Source: Lachnotalea sp. AF33-28
Lineage (GTDB): Bacteria > Bacillota > Clostridia > Lachnospirales > Lachnospiraceae
Length of the DNA: 64,000 bases
NCBI RefSeq assembly: GCF_003477885.1
Contig: NZ_QUEE01000014.1
Coordinates: forward strand, 76,577 to 140,576
Direction of reading: 5' to 3'
Numbering within the stretch: position 1 is the stretch's first letter; every line of letters begins with the position of its first letter. Below the pieces are notes generated by a model. That model did not search any database, had not been told where the DNA came from, and was given only the letters and a program-made list of their open reading frames with translations. A program made the position numbers and the translations under genes. This document shows, in pieces, positions 50,222 through 60,369 of the stretch.

Positions 50222-52018
50222 ATGGATGAAGTGAGAAGGAAATATTTTATACATAAATTTATCCGCTATTTTTTCATATTTACGCTTCCGGTTATTATCA
50301 TGGCCGCCGTACTGTCCGCCTATTCCTATGTCCGGATAAAAAAAGATACCGATCTGAAGGTCGAAAGGACCTTTCAAATCGGTACGGAACTCATGGATGA
50401 AATCATGACAAAAGGGGATGACATCGCGGTGCTGTTCAACAACAGCCCCACGGTATCCATGTCCCTATATAAAATCTTAAACCAGACCTCCTTAAATTAT
50501 AAGGAATATGTAGCCCGCAGCCTGATCTCTTCCATCCTGGAAAGCGCCATCACAAATTTCAACTATATTGAATCCATCTATATCTATCTCGCCAATGATG
50601 AAGGAATGTATTATCAGACGGATAAAAACCTTCAGTCTATCGCAGACTCCATCGATAGCGGCTGGCTGGAATCCTTTTACAATCAGTCTCCGGAATTAAA
50701 CAGCTGGATAGAGAAACGCGCATTCCGCAACTATGCCTTTGAGCCTGAACACGATGCCGTATCCATTTTCCGGCGCATCAAGTACTTTGACGGCGTGCTG
50801 GTTACCAATCTGAATATTGACAAGCTCTCCGGTAAGCTCTCTTCCATTGAAAATTATCCCAGCGAAGCCATACTGGTCACCGATGCCGGCGGCCATATCA
50901 TGTTTGCCAATGAAAATGCTTGGGATCTGCAGTTTAATCCTTCCGTCAGCATAACGGATCAGATCACATATCAGAAAGTTCTCTCCTCTCCTGAAGGACA
51001 CAATTATATGAGCACAGTTCTCTACAGGGGACAGACCTATGTTCTGACCTACTTCGACTCGGTAAACTATGACCTGCGTTTTCTCTCCTTTGTTCCGCAC
51101 CGTGATATTTACCAGCTTCTGTATCAGATCATCTACAGTGCCGTGATCGGCGTGCTGATCGGAACGGCCTTCTGCCTTGCATTCAGCTTTTATCTGACCA
51201 ATAAAAATTTCAATCAGATAGAGCATCTGATGGATATCCTCTGGAAGGCGGAGCTGGGCACCTGCCCGCCGGACGGCGCCGATGACAGAAAAGGCCAGCA
51301 TCTGGACGAATATACCCTGATCATGAATCAAGTGATTCATACCTTCATCCGCAACAACACGCTGCAGAAGCAGATCAGGGAAGCGGAACTCAACAAGGTG
51401 AGGAGCGAACTGAATGCCCTCCAGCTGCAGATCAATCCGCATTTCTTCTTTAATACGCTGCAGTCCATCGATATGGAAATTATTAAAAAAGAAGGCTACC
51501 AGGCTCCTGCCAGCAGGCTGATCCACGATCTGTCCAATATCTTAAGATATGCTCTGGACGATTCTTCCTCACCGGTCCCCCTGCGGGAGGAAATACGCTC
51601 CTGCAAAGAATATTTTGAAATTCAGAAGTTTCACTATCCCGGACAGATCACTCTTCTCTGGGATTATGAGGAATCGGTTCTGGACTGTCAGATTATACGC
51701 CTGCTCTTCCAGCCGCTGATTGAAAACAGCATCCGCTACAGCATTTACGGGGAAAACGACCGCTGCCTGATCCGCATCAAAATCATCGACCGGGGAGATG
51801 TACTCCGTATCCATGTGCTGGACACCGGTGCAGGAATGGAGCGGGAGACCCTCTTAAAGCTGCGCGCCTCCCTTGCGCAGGAGTCCGGGGAATCCGCCCA
51901 TATCGGCCTGAAAAACACACAGCGCAGGCTGGTTCTCTCCTATCCGGGCAACCCCGGTCTGACCGTAATCAGCTTTCCCTCCCAGGGAACCTGTATCAGC
52001 TTTACGATACCAAAATGA
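50222..52018 (+). CDS. YesM-type sensor histidine kinase
   Basis: 598 aa: N-terminal transmembrane helix (~12-35), an extracellular sensor domain of dCache type (~36-295), second helix (~297-320), HAMP-like linker, and His_kinase/HATPase domains with the phosphoacceptor H407 in LQINPHFFFNTLQSID, the N box IRLLFQPLIENSIRYS, G box DTGAGM and GLKNTQRRL. This is the YesM (LytS-like) class that senses sugars at the membrane. It is co-directional with YesN. A family C repeat follows the stop. Confidence 0.94.
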   Translation: MDEVRRKYFIHKFIRYFFIFTLPVIIMAAVLSAYSYVRIKKDTDLKVERTFQIGTELMDEIMTKGDDIAVLFNNSPTVSMSLYKILNQTSLNYKEYVARSLISSILESAITNFNYIESIYIYLANDEGMYYQTDKNLQSIADSIDSGWLESFYNQSPELNSWIEKRAFRNYAFEPEHDAVSIFRRIKYFDGVLVTNLNIDKLSGKLSSIENYPSEAILVTDAGGHIMFANENAWDLQFNPSVSITDQITYQKVLSSPEGHNYMSTVLYRGQTYVLTYFDSVNYDLRFLSFVPHRDIYQLLYQIIYSAVIGVLIGTAFCLAFSFYLTNKNFNQIEHLMDILWKAELGTCPPDGADDRKGQHLDEYTLIMNQVIHTFIRNNTLQKQIREAELNKVRSELNALQLQINPHFFFNTLQSIDMEIIKKEGYQAPASRLIHDLSNILRYALDDSSSPVPLREEIRSCKEYFEIQKFHYPGQITLLWDYEESVLDCQIIRLLFQPLIENSIRYSIYGENDRCLIRIKIIDRGDVLRIHVLDTGAGMERETLLKLRASLAQESGESAHIGLKNTQRRLVLSYPGNPGLTVISFPSQGTCISFTIPK

Positions 52019-52022
52019 AAAA

Positions 52023-52147
52023 GAATCCCGTTCGCGGGATTCTCCGCCTGCGGCGGGTCGCCCTGGCGACATAATACCTTCCCGCCGCAGTGCGATCCTA
52101 AGCGGAGCGTTTTTATTCAATAGGTCGTATTTTTCTATTGAATAAAA
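52023..52147. repeat. Structured repeat, family C copy 3
   Basis: GAATCCCGTTCGCGGGATTC followed by the same nested stems as the copy at 25770, with GTCGCCCTGGCGAC and an end hairpin ATTCAATAGG...CTATTGAAT. It begins 5 nt after the YesM stop and lies between convergent genes, so it may serve as a bidirectional terminator. Confidence 0.8.
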
Positions 52148-52182
52148 TACGGAGGCCGAATCGGCCTCCGCAAATAGTTCTC

Positions 52183-53331
52183 TTAGATCATCTTCTTATA
52201 AAGTTCCGTGATTTCTTCCACGCTGGTCTCTCTCGGATTGCCGGGTCTGCAGGCATCGTCATATGCGGACTGCGCCAGGAACGGAATATCCTCTTCCTTT
52301 ACAATTTCCTTTAAATCAGCCGGAATTCCCACATCCTGTGAAAGCTTTCTGACCGCATCCACCGCGGCCTTGCGGTATTCCTCCACACTCATGCTCTCCG
52401 TGTCTTCCACTCCCATGGCCTGCGCTATGTATTTATACTTGTCCCCGGTCGCCGGAGCGTTGTATTCCATAACGGTCGGGAGGATGATGGCGTTGGCCAC
52501 ACCGTGAGGCGTGTCATAAAGGGCGCCTAAAGGATGCGCCATGGAATGCACGATACCAAGGCCCACATTGGAGAAGCCCATACCTGCGATATACTGGCCC
52601 AGAGCCATATCTTCCCTGCCCTTCGGCGTATTGTCAACTGCATCCCTTAAGGAACGGGCGATGATCTCGATGGCCTTTAAGTGGAACATATCGGACAGCT
52701 CCCATGCGCCTGCCGTGATATATCCCTCGATCGCATGGGTCAGCGCATCCATGCCGGTGGCGGCCGTAAGGCCCTTGGGCATGGAAGACATCATATCCGG
52801 ATCCACAAACGCTACCACTGGGATATCCTTGGGATCCACACACACCATCTTGCGGTTCTTCTCCACATCCGTAATTACATAGTTGATCGTAACCTCAGCA
52901 GCGGTTCCTGCCGTAGTGGGCACCGCAAAGATCGGTACCGATTTATTTGCCGTAGGGGCTACTCCCTCCAGGCTTCTCACATCCGCGAAGTCCGGATTTG
53001 CAATGATGATGCCGACCGCTTTCGCCGTATCCATGGAAGATCCGCCGCCCACAGCAATGATATAATCCGCGCCGGAAGCCTTAAAAGCCTCTACGCCGGC
53101 CTGAACATTTTCAATGGTGGGATTAGCCTTTATATTGGAATAAACTTCATAGGAAAGCCCGTCATTCTCCAGAACATCCAGCACCTTCTTAGTCACACCG
53201 AATTTCACCAGATCCGGATCGGAACATACAAACGCCTTGCTAAAACCTCTGCCCTTTGCCTCTGCCGCGATTTCTTTCACCGCGCCCGGTCCGTGATATG
53301 CCACCTCATTGAGGATAAAACGATTGCTCAT
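52183..53331 (-). CDS. Iron-containing alcohol dehydrogenase, lactaldehyde reductase (FucO)-like
   Basis: 382 aa group III dehydrogenase. NAD(P) motif AVGGGSSMDTAKAVGI (~95-110) and the iron ligands: Asp in PKGLTAATGMDALTHAIEGY with His, then GLGIVHSMAHPLGALYDTPHG with two more His. The overall sequence looks like FucO or 1,3-propanediol dehydrogenase. In a rhamnose/fucose context it would reduce lactaldehyde to 1,2-propanediol. It is 130 nt downstream of the GH106-like gene on the same strand and converges with YesM. Confidence 0.9.
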   Translation of the reverse strand: MSNRFILNEVAYHGPGAVKEIAAEAKGRGFSKAFVCSDPDLVKFGVTKKVLDVLENDGLSYEVYSNIKANPTIENVQAGVEAFKASGADYIIAVGGGSSMDTAKAVGIIIANPDFADVRSLEGVAPTANKSVPIFAVPTTAGTAAEVTINYVITDVEKNRKMVCVDPKDIPVVAFVDPDMMSSMPKGLTAATGMDALTHAIEGYITAGAWELSDMFHLKAIEIIARSLRDAVDNTPKGREDMALGQYIAGMGFSNVGLGIVHSMAHPLGALYDTPHGVANAIILPTVMEYNAPATGDKYKYIAQAMGVEDTESMSVEEYRKAAVDAVRKLSQDVGIPADLKEIVKEEDIPFLAQSAYDDACRPGNPRETSVEEITELYKKMI

Positions 53332-53461
53332 TGGAATTACCTCCTTATAATATGTGTTTGTGCAAGTTCCGAATTCACAGAAATATATGGGACCTGCTAT
53401 ATTTCCATTTTACACCAAGCGGGGGTATTATGCAATCCTGAGGGTGCTTATTCTAAGCATG

Positions 53462-55564
53462 TCAATCAAACAATAAAAACACGCTTCTTAACGCTTTTAT
53501 CCGCTCGCGTTCTCCGGCGCGGACCGGGGTTATTGTCCCATCCTCCGGGTTCAGCAACTGTCCTTCCGTCTTTTCCCTGTGTGAAAACTTAAATGTGATG
53601 TCCTCTCTGCTGCGGTTTACCAGGAAATGAAGTTCCTTTCCTTCTTTACAGAAAGCCGCCTGCAATGGCACAGTCCCCTCCACATCTATCTGAAATGTTT
53701 TTTCTCTCCGATCCAGATATGTCATGACCGATTCCAGCGTTTCCGGCACAAACTTCTCCCTTCCTGGCAGTTCATTTCCCTGGCAGCCCCGCTGCGGGAT
53801 CTGATCCAGGAAGAAAATTCTCACTCCCTTTTCCTGCAGACAACACAGCGCTTCCATGGATTCTTCGTACATCACATCCAGAGCCGGAATAACGATTGCT
53901 GAGACAGGATTTCCGGAAATTTCCGTTTTTTTACCGGCATTTTGGAACCTGGCGGCCTCCGTCAGATCCTCCTTATCAATATAATAAAAATCATACCCCG
54001 CCTCATAGATTCTTCGCATTACCGGAATAGTCCTCATATCAGCCTGTATGGCGTCCCCCACGGCCGCGGTGTGGGAGGGCTTTGTTTTAGCCTGTACATC
54101 CTCCAGCCCATAGTAGATAAACAGATCGGTCCTGTTTTCAAGATTATCCAGCACATATCCCAGACGTCCCACATATTCATTAACCCTGCGGGCTGTTGCC
54201 TCATCCATGTATCCTCTGTATTTTCCGAATTTTTGCTCGTCTCTGGGTTTATAATCCCGGAAGCGCCCGCCATCATAGCCAGAATAATCCGCTTCAAAAT
54301 AGCTGTGCGTCACCCGGACCCCCGAAAGAAAATTTAACGCCACGGTGGCCAGGAAATTATCCACCGGCGCCTGCTCAAATATCTCCGGATGATCAAATGG
54401 GCATACTTCCGCCATCATGCCGTTCGTCCGATTCTTGCGCACAGCCATCTGGGCGTATTTTGCCGTATTATAGTAGTATCCTTCCGGATAACAGGCCAGA
54501 ATATCGATCCCCGGATAGGAGGACGCCAGCAAAACCTCCAGCAGGCTTCCGTATGCCCGGACATGGTCCGCCATCATTTCCTCGCCCAAATAGTGTCCGG
54601 AAAAACGGCCGCCATGCGCTTCACACCATTCCCGAATCTGCCCCGTATAAGCGCGCGCAATCCTTTTGCCGATCAGATTATAGAATCGGACCCGAACCGG
54701 CCCGGCGCTCTGCGTCCCTTCGAACAGATACGGCAGGCCCGGATACAGGGGACTGCCGTACTCCTCCTGATACATCTCCGGCAGATCATCTGTCCACGGT
54801 ATCAGCGCATATGGCCAGGCTTCATACTCCCTTACATAAAAGCTCTGCAGACTGGGCTCATCCGTAAATACGGCTTCCGCCCGGCTGTAAGCATCTGGGC
54901 AGACCGCGGCCACCGGCTCATAGCAAAGCTTCAAAAAACGTTTTACCGCCGCCGGATCTAATATATTGATATAGCGGTGATAGGAACAGATATTATGCGT
55001 ACAGTGAGATCCCTCATAGGCAGATTTCCGGCAGAAAATATACAGCACCTCTCCTGCATCCATCTCACATGTGAGAGTTTCCCTTTCAAAGGCCACCGGC
55101 AGACAGCTGTTTTCAAGGAAAATGCTGTCCTCCGGCCGCTCGGTATCCAGCCTGTACTTTGCGGCCCATACGATTTTATCCGATTCCATATCCAGCCGGA
55201 AGTGTGCCGTGCGTTTCTCATAGGATACGATTCTGTGCATATAAAGCCCTTTGGCCTCCAGCTCCTCATGGCCCTTTAGCACCAACCCGCCTCCGCTGCC
55301 GCTGGGGTATCCGCTCTCATCATAAAGCCAGTAGCTCATTTCATTTTTCTTTAGAAGCTCAACCAGCCCGTTAAATTCCTCAAGATTTTTCCGGTTTGCG
55401 GTAAATCCGTCCTCCTGCCTGACATTAGTAACCACACCGCCGTAGCCATAGTCTTTGAGCATCTGCACAAAGATTTCCCTGTCATGCCCTGGCCAGACAT
55501 GAGTCATCGGACGGATCCGGTATCTCGACGGAGGATTTTCAAAAACTTCTTTCTCATAAATCAT
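53462..55564 (-). CDS. GH106-like putative glycoside hydrolase (alpha-L-rhamnosidase-related)
   Basis: 700 aa, no signal peptide. WLYDESGYPSGSGGGLVLKG (~78-97) is the strongest match to GH106-type barrels (compare YDE.GWPSG.AGG, from memory), with FENPPSRYRIRPMTHVWPG at the start and AVFTDEPSLQSFY (~228-240) carrying an acidic pair that may be catalytic. The last ~150 residues include a Rossmann-like segment and a beta domain. It is shorter than typical GH106 enzymes (about 1000 aa). It ends the LplABC-type operon and a family B element precedes its start. Confidence 0.65.
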   Translation of the reverse strand: MIYEKEVFENPPSRYRIRPMTHVWPGHDREIFVQMLKDYGYGGVVTNVRQEDGFTANRKNLEEFNGLVELLKKNEMSYWLYDESGYPSGSGGGLVLKGHEELEAKGLYMHRIVSYEKRTAHFRLDMESDKIVWAAKYRLDTERPEDSIFLENSCLPVAFERETLTCEMDAGEVLYIFCRKSAYEGSHCTHNICSYHRYINILDPAAVKRFLKLCYEPVAAVCPDAYSRAEAVFTDEPSLQSFYVREYEAWPYALIPWTDDLPEMYQEEYGSPLYPGLPYLFEGTQSAGPVRVRFYNLIGKRIARAYTGQIREWCEAHGGRFSGHYLGEEMMADHVRAYGSLLEVLLASSYPGIDILACYPEGYYYNTAKYAQMAVRKNRTNGMMAEVCPFDHPEIFEQAPVDNFLATVALNFLSGVRVTHSYFEADYSGYDGGRFRDYKPRDEQKFGKYRGYMDEATARRVNEYVGRLGYVLDNLENRTDLFIYYGLEDVQAKTKPSHTAAVGDAIQADMRTIPVMRRIYEAGYDFYYIDKEDLTEAARFQNAGKKTEISGNPVSAIVIPALDVMYEESMEALCCLQEKGVRIFFLDQIPQRGCQGNELPGREKFVPETLESVMTYLDRREKTFQIDVEGTVPLQAAFCKEGKELHFLVNRSREDITFKFSHREKTEGQLLNPEDGTITPVRAGERERIKALRSVFLLFD

Positions 55565-55583
55565 TCGTTTATCTCCTATGTAA

Positions 55584-55627
55584 TGTCACCAACCAAAGGT
55601 TGATGACCTACGCACACTTCAGTGTGC
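55584..55627 (-). repeat. 44-bp two-hairpin leader element, family B copy 3
   Basis: Minus strand: GCACAC-TGAA-GTGTGC, GTAGG, TCATCAACC-TTT-GGTTGGTGA. It lies between the stop of the upstream GH gene (55633) and the GH106-like start at 55564, ending 19 nt before the start codon. Confidence 0.8.
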
Positions 55628-55632
55628 TTTCA

Positions 55633-57168
55633 TTAACGCAGACAAAAAAGCGCACCCGGTTCCGACTGACCGGCCCCGCCCGGCGGATTTTGGCAGATCC
55701 TGTCAAGCAGCCGCGCCGGGATTGTGATCTCATCCTCCTGCCATATGGTCTCACCGGTCACATCCGTAAGCGCTGCTCCCGGATCATCCGCCAGATCGCA
55801 TGCAAAAATCCGTTTGCCGCATGTGTGCTTCAGCAGCACCCATTCCCAGCTCCCAAATATCCCTATCGGCTGTCCGCTGTCCGTCAGATCCAGCACGATT
55901 CCGGCCTTCGGTATACTGACTCCTCCTTTTTTATCCCCCCTGGGAAGAATTGCTGCCGCCACCGGGCCGGACGGATGGCGTGAAACAGCCGCCAGCGCGC
56001 GCCGCCCTTCCAGATCCACGATCTCACAGCTGATATCTCCTCTCATAACAGTGCTAGGACAGCGCTGAATCACTTCATGGCCCACATAATCCTCCATCCA
56101 GGTTTCACCGGCGTTGAAGAGGAAAGCCTCTTCTATTAATTCACGGCCGGCTGATAACCGCCCTTCCCGGATCGGATAAGGCGGAGCGATCCGCTGCCAG
56201 TTCACCGCCCTGACTGTCTCCGCCGTCCTGTGGGAATTTCCCTGCGGGTCATAACAAAACACCGGAATATCCCTGCATTTTTCCGATCTCATCACCCCCA
56301 GGCTGCAGCCCATGACCGCTCCCAGATACGCTTCGTCCTCGCAGTTCAAGATTGTATCCGCATCCGGTCTGGCCGCCATCAGCGCCGCCAGCCGGTCTAC
56401 CGTGCTCACCTGTGTGAACTGGGTCAGCACGTCGTAAGTCCGGAAAATTCCCGCCCCTTCCATGATTTCGGCCCATTTCTCTGGCCATTGTCCCCAGGAA
56501 GCAAAACGTCCGTCCGTCACCTGCCGTCCACCTTCAAAGTACGCGTTATTGACCGGTGCTGCCGCCGGGTGGCAGTGTTCAATCAGAAGTGAAGGGGCCT
56601 CTTTATCTCTAAGCTCATCCAGCATCCTTCTCCATGCCGGATCAAACTGCCTGCATCCCCAGTCCACCTTCCAGTATCCCACACCAGCCTCCCGGCTCCA
56701 GGCGAGACGTTCCCGCCAGTACCTCCTCGATCTGTCCGGCTCAAAAAAGCCCGCCTCATAGCTTTCTCCTTTTGCCTGTGCGGCCACCCATAGGCCAAGC
56801 CCTTTCCATCCCCGCTCCATAAGCGCCTGATTGACTCCCTTCAGCCTCTCTGCCGGAGAACCCGGAAACGAGGGAAAACGGTCCCCGGACATTTCCAGGG
56901 AACCAAAGGCTTCAATCTGACTGTCGGGATGTACCCCATACGGCACATCCCACCCGTCATCCAATACGAAATAAAGGCAGTCACGGATCGGCCCGTACTG
57001 GTCCGCCAGCCCGCCCTGGCCAAAGATAAACTCCTCATTCATGGCATCTCTGGCCTTCTTAGCGCCCTCCGATCCCAGAAAAATACTCCCGTTCTTTTCA
57101 AGGGCGGCATCCTTCCTGCCAAAATTCTGCGCATTCCACGTGCAAAAATAGCTCGCCGATCTCTTCAT
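55633..57168 (-). CDS. GH27/GH36-related alpha-galactosidase-like protein
   Basis: 511 aa when started at 57168 (MKRSASYFCTWNAQNFG) where GGAGG lies 5 nt upstream; the ATG at 57192 is less likely. It has a clan D barrel: YFVLDDGWDVPYG (~60-75), a GLGLWVAAQ strand, and the likely nucleophile in VGYWKVDWGCRQ (~190). The C-terminal third is beta-rich. It differs from classic GH36 in length and in lacking the N-terminal beta-supersandwich. It overlaps no gene but lies 29 nt after the 739-aa GH36-like gene, implying co-transcription. Confidence 0.7.
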   Translation of the reverse strand: MKRSASYFCTWNAQNFGRKDAALEKNGSIFLGSEGAKKARDAMNEEFIFGQGGLADQYGPIRDCLYFVLDDGWDVPYGVHPDSQIEAFGSLEMSGDRFPSFPGSPAERLKGVNQALMERGWKGLGLWVAAQAKGESYEAGFFEPDRSRRYWRERLAWSREAGVGYWKVDWGCRQFDPAWRRMLDELRDKEAPSLLIEHCHPAAAPVNNAYFEGGRQVTDGRFASWGQWPEKWAEIMEGAGIFRTYDVLTQFTQVSTVDRLAALMAARPDADTILNCEDEAYLGAVMGCSLGVMRSEKCRDIPVFCYDPQGNSHRTAETVRAVNWQRIAPPYPIREGRLSAGRELIEEAFLFNAGETWMEDYVGHEVIQRCPSTVMRGDISCEIVDLEGRRALAAVSRHPSGPVAAAILPRGDKKGGVSIPKAGIVLDLTDSGQPIGIFGSWEWVLLKHTCGKRIFACDLADDPGAALTDVTGETIWQEDEITIPARLLDRICQNPPGGAGQSEPGALFCLR

Positions 57169-57197
57169 TTTTCCTCCTTCTTCCATATGCACTTTAA

Positions 57198-59417
57198 CTA
57201 CTCCTCATGCCACCGGATAAAAAGGCACCGTTCTCCCCGATTATGCAGCATGATCCGTTTCGCTTCGTTCGCATCCGGACAGACAGCAACCGTATACGCC
57301 GCCCAGGAGCAGCCGCTCCAGATCGGATTTGTGAAAGCCTTAGTCAGCACCGCTCCCTCATTCAGGCATTCCGCCCGGACCGGATCTTCCTCCCCTCCAA
57401 ACAGCCGGATGGGAGACGCCTGTTCGTCCGTGATGCTCAAAGAAAATCCTGCACAGCTTCCGGACAGAGTGAGTAAAAGACTGGCCCTTCCCTCCAGCAC
57501 GGCATATCCTTCCTTTCCGGGATTCTTTCTCTTCCCCCGCTTCCAGTGATACAGCGCTACCTCATAAGGCTTTAGGCGGATGGCCGCTCTCCCCCTTATT
57601 GCCTCATAACCGCTGTTTTGAAACTGCGTGTTTCTATAACAGGGCCTGAACAGAATTTCTTCACCGCCCTCCCATTCCTCCATCGCAAGTGAAACCGATG
57701 ATTCCGCATCACCTGGATTAACCAGCGTGAGATAACCGCTGTCTCTGCCGCTGTTGCTGTATCCGTAGACCTCGCCTTTTTGCGCACTTCCCGCCACATG
57801 CGCCGTCCGTACATCCTCCCTGCAGGTAAAATCAAAGAATTCCCCGCTCTCTCTTATAAACTCCCAGTCCTCCTTTTCGAGCAGCTCCAGCGCACCGTAC
57901 AGATGGAGTTTTCTTCCCCCTCGGGAAATATTCATGATCCAGGAATCCTTAAAATTATCTTTTCCAATATAGTAGATCGTGTTGGTATTGCCTATCATGG
58001 TTCCGTGATCGTCAATCGCCGGATATGGCATCAGAGAGTCCGAAAAGCGCTCTATCATGCAGTCCGTATAACAGATCATAGAACTGCCGATACTCTCCGA
58101 CGGCAGTTCGGAAGGCCTTGGGTCACCGCAGTAAAGATAATCCAGATACAGGCACCACCAGGGTGAAATCGGATAGCCTTTGTAATTGGGATCTACGGAT
58201 GCGATGCACTCAAGATCCGTCGTAAATCCATTGTATCCCAGCACCAGCAGTTCCGGATTCAGTTTGTAGAGAGAGAGCAGTTCTTCCAGGAAGTTACGGA
58301 TAGCCGGTTCTTTCGATCTGATCCTTTCCGGAGAATGCGCGGCATGTCCGGCACAGGTGCAGTCAAAGTATGCGAAGTCCAGTTTCAGCATAGCACAGCC
58401 GCACTGTCTGATCTGCTCACGAATTCCGTCAAATAACAGCCTGCAGTTTTTACCGTAACTAAGGCAGCTCCTGCCGCTGTCCCCCTGCCTCACACAATCC
58501 CGGGGCAGTATCAGCTTCTCCATATTAACATCAAACCAGAGCCCGAAGCGCATCCCCAGCTCCTTAAGCCGGGTTTTAAAACGGCCGGGGCCGTTGGGCC
58601 AGGCCTCGCTCTTAAAGGACTGATAGGAATCGTCCGCTTCAAACCAGAAAGCGTCCATCAGATAATAGTCAAAACATCTTTCCTGTTTATTGCCCCCTTC
58701 CAGCTCTTCAAGCAGCCGCAGCGCCAGCTCCTCATTGAGCCCGGCCTCACCCGCCAATTCGTCGTGCGCTCCCCAGTCGCCGTAAATACGCAGCCCAGCG
58801 GGAGTTTTCTTTTTGTGGTTTATAATATACTGTGAAAAGCTCCTTTCCAGAGTCCCTTCCGTGTTGAAGCCATAGATAATTTTGCAGAAATCGAAGGATT
58901 CTCCCGGTCCAAGCGTTATGTAGGGCGCCTGTTCGAGACGGACCGTATTCCCGTCGAAGTAATTTTGAGCTGCCGGAAAGATAATGCTGATATATGCGCT
59001 GTCCGCCACAAATATGGGCTGTCCTTCGCCTCCCCGCCTAAGAACTGCCTCCGTTCTGCTGACTTCTGTCTGAGCGTACAAAAGCGTCATCCTCTTACCG
59101 GCCGTCAGGCGCAGCGTTTTATAAACAGCCTCGTCATCTATCGTATAACGGACATCCATATCAAACAGCTCGTGGCGATAAACCGTACGTATACAGTGAT
59201 TCATCTGTATAAACTGCTTGCCGCACTGCTCGGAAGTCACCATGCCCTTGCACTCACCGGAGTCCACCTGCAATGCAAATTCATACAGGGGGGTAAGCGT
59301 AAATAAAACCTGTCCGCTTTTTACCCTGCTGAAGGTCTTTACCCCATACTCGTCCATATACAGGCTGTAATACCGATTGCGGATTTCCCCAGCCTGGCAA
59401 TGTTCAAATTCAGCCAT
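57198..59417 (-). CDS. GH36-like alpha-galactosidase-related protein
   Basis: 739 aa, no signal peptide. N-terminal beta-sandwich (~1-210), then the barrel with YGDWGAHDELAGEAGLNEEL (~217-236), YYLMDAFWFEADDSYQSF, GLWFDVNMEKLILP and the putative nucleophile Asp in CAMLKLDFAYFDCTC (~350). These follow GH36 order (compare DDGWF and KxD motifs), but with DAFWFE in place of DDGWF. It follows the LplC-type permease gene in the operon by 38 nt. Substrate is probably an alpha-galactoside or related sugar; the barrel variant leaves this open. Confidence 0.75.
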   Translation of the reverse strand: MAEFEHCQAGEIRNRYYSLYMDEYGVKTFSRVKSGQVLFTLTPLYEFALQVDSGECKGMVTSEQCGKQFIQMNHCIRTVYRHELFDMDVRYTIDDEAVYKTLRLTAGKRMTLLYAQTEVSRTEAVLRRGGEGQPIFVADSAYISIIFPAAQNYFDGNTVRLEQAPYITLGPGESFDFCKIIYGFNTEGTLERSFSQYIINHKKKTPAGLRIYGDWGAHDELAGEAGLNEELALRLLEELEGGNKQERCFDYYLMDAFWFEADDSYQSFKSEAWPNGPGRFKTRLKELGMRFGLWFDVNMEKLILPRDCVRQGDSGRSCLSYGKNCRLLFDGIREQIRQCGCAMLKLDFAYFDCTCAGHAAHSPERIRSKEPAIRNFLEELLSLYKLNPELLVLGYNGFTTDLECIASVDPNYKGYPISPWWCLYLDYLYCGDPRPSELPSESIGSSMICYTDCMIERFSDSLMPYPAIDDHGTMIGNTNTIYYIGKDNFKDSWIMNISRGGRKLHLYGALELLEKEDWEFIRESGEFFDFTCREDVRTAHVAGSAQKGEVYGYSNSGRDSGYLTLVNPGDAESSVSLAMEEWEGGEEILFRPCYRNTQFQNSGYEAIRGRAAIRLKPYEVALYHWKRGKRKNPGKEGYAVLEGRASLLLTLSGSCAGFSLSITDEQASPIRLFGGEEDPVRAECLNEGAVLTKAFTNPIWSGCSWAAYTVAVCPDANEAKRIMLHNRGERCLFIRWHEE

Positions 59418-59455
59418 ATTTAAAGTCCTTTCTTTGCCCGTTCAGGCCATACTGC

Positions 59456-60349
59456 TTATCCTTTCAGGCTTCCTACCACAATCCCTTTTGTAAAATATTT
59501 CTGAATGAACGGATATACGCAGAGGATTGGAATCATGCCGATAAAAAGCTGTGCCGATTTCAGACTCTCATTGGTAATTGTCATAAGCTGTTCCAACACG
59601 CTCATATCCGTGGTTTCCATAATCACGTTCAGCGTGGACTGGCTCACCATAGTATGAAGATACGTAGCCAGCGGCTGCATCGCTGTCTTTGTGAAATAAA
59701 TTTTGCCGTCAAACCATGAATTCCAATGCCCAACCATGGAAAACAGCGCGATCGTCGCTATGCTCGCTTTCGAGAGAGGAATATAGATATGAAGCAATAC
59801 CTTCATCTGGCCCGCTCCGTCTATCAGTGCAGCCTCCTCCATCTCTTTGGGCAGATTTCTAAAAAAGTTCAGCATCAGTATCACATTGCCGATCGGCACC
59901 GCCCCAGGGATGATCATCGCCCAAAAGGAATTCAACAGCCCCAGCTGCTTAACCAGCAGATAGGTCGGCACAAGGCCTCCGCTGAACAGAGAAGCGATCA
60001 AAAAGAACCAGACATAAACGATCCTGGACGGCATCCTCACTGAACTTTTGGATAGAGGATAAGCGCACAGGATCGTCATCGCCACCTGCACGGCTCCGCC
60101 TACCGCCGTACGAACCACACTGATGAAAAAAGCCCGGACAAATTCCAGATCCTTCATCATGTAGCGATACGATTCCAAATTGAGATTCACAGGCCAGAAG
60201 GAGACCATGCCGGCGCTATTGGCGACCCTGTCGCTTAGGGATACTGCGAACACATGCAGAATCGGAAGGAAACACAATAACGCTAGGAAGCCCACTATTA
60301 TGTAATCAAATACTAAAAAACATTTATATGCTTTGGAATTTTCAACCAT
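59456..60349 (-). CDS. ABC transporter permease (LplC type)
   Basis: 297 aa with six hydrophobic segments; EAA loop LPKEMEEAALIDGAGQMKVL (~180-199). The ending QKYFTKGIVVGSLKG is typical of LplC/YtcP proteins. It lies 20 nt after the LplB-type permease. No ATPase gene is nearby. AAAAGGTG precedes the ATG. Confidence 0.93.
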   Translation of the reverse strand: MVENSKAYKCFLVFDYIIVGFLALLCFLPILHVFAVSLSDRVANSAGMVSFWPVNLNLESYRYMMKDLEFVRAFFISVVRTAVGGAVQVAMTILCAYPLSKSSVRMPSRIVYVWFFLIASLFSGGLVPTYLLVKQLGLLNSFWAMIIPGAVPIGNVILMLNFFRNLPKEMEEAALIDGAGQMKVLLHIYIPLSKASIATIALFSMVGHWNSWFDGKIYFTKTAMQPLATYLHTMVSQSTLNVIMETTDMSVLEQLMTITNESLKSAQLFIGMIPILCVYPFIQKYFTKGIVVGSLKG

Positions 60350-60369
60350 TTTCGCTTCACCTTTTCCTG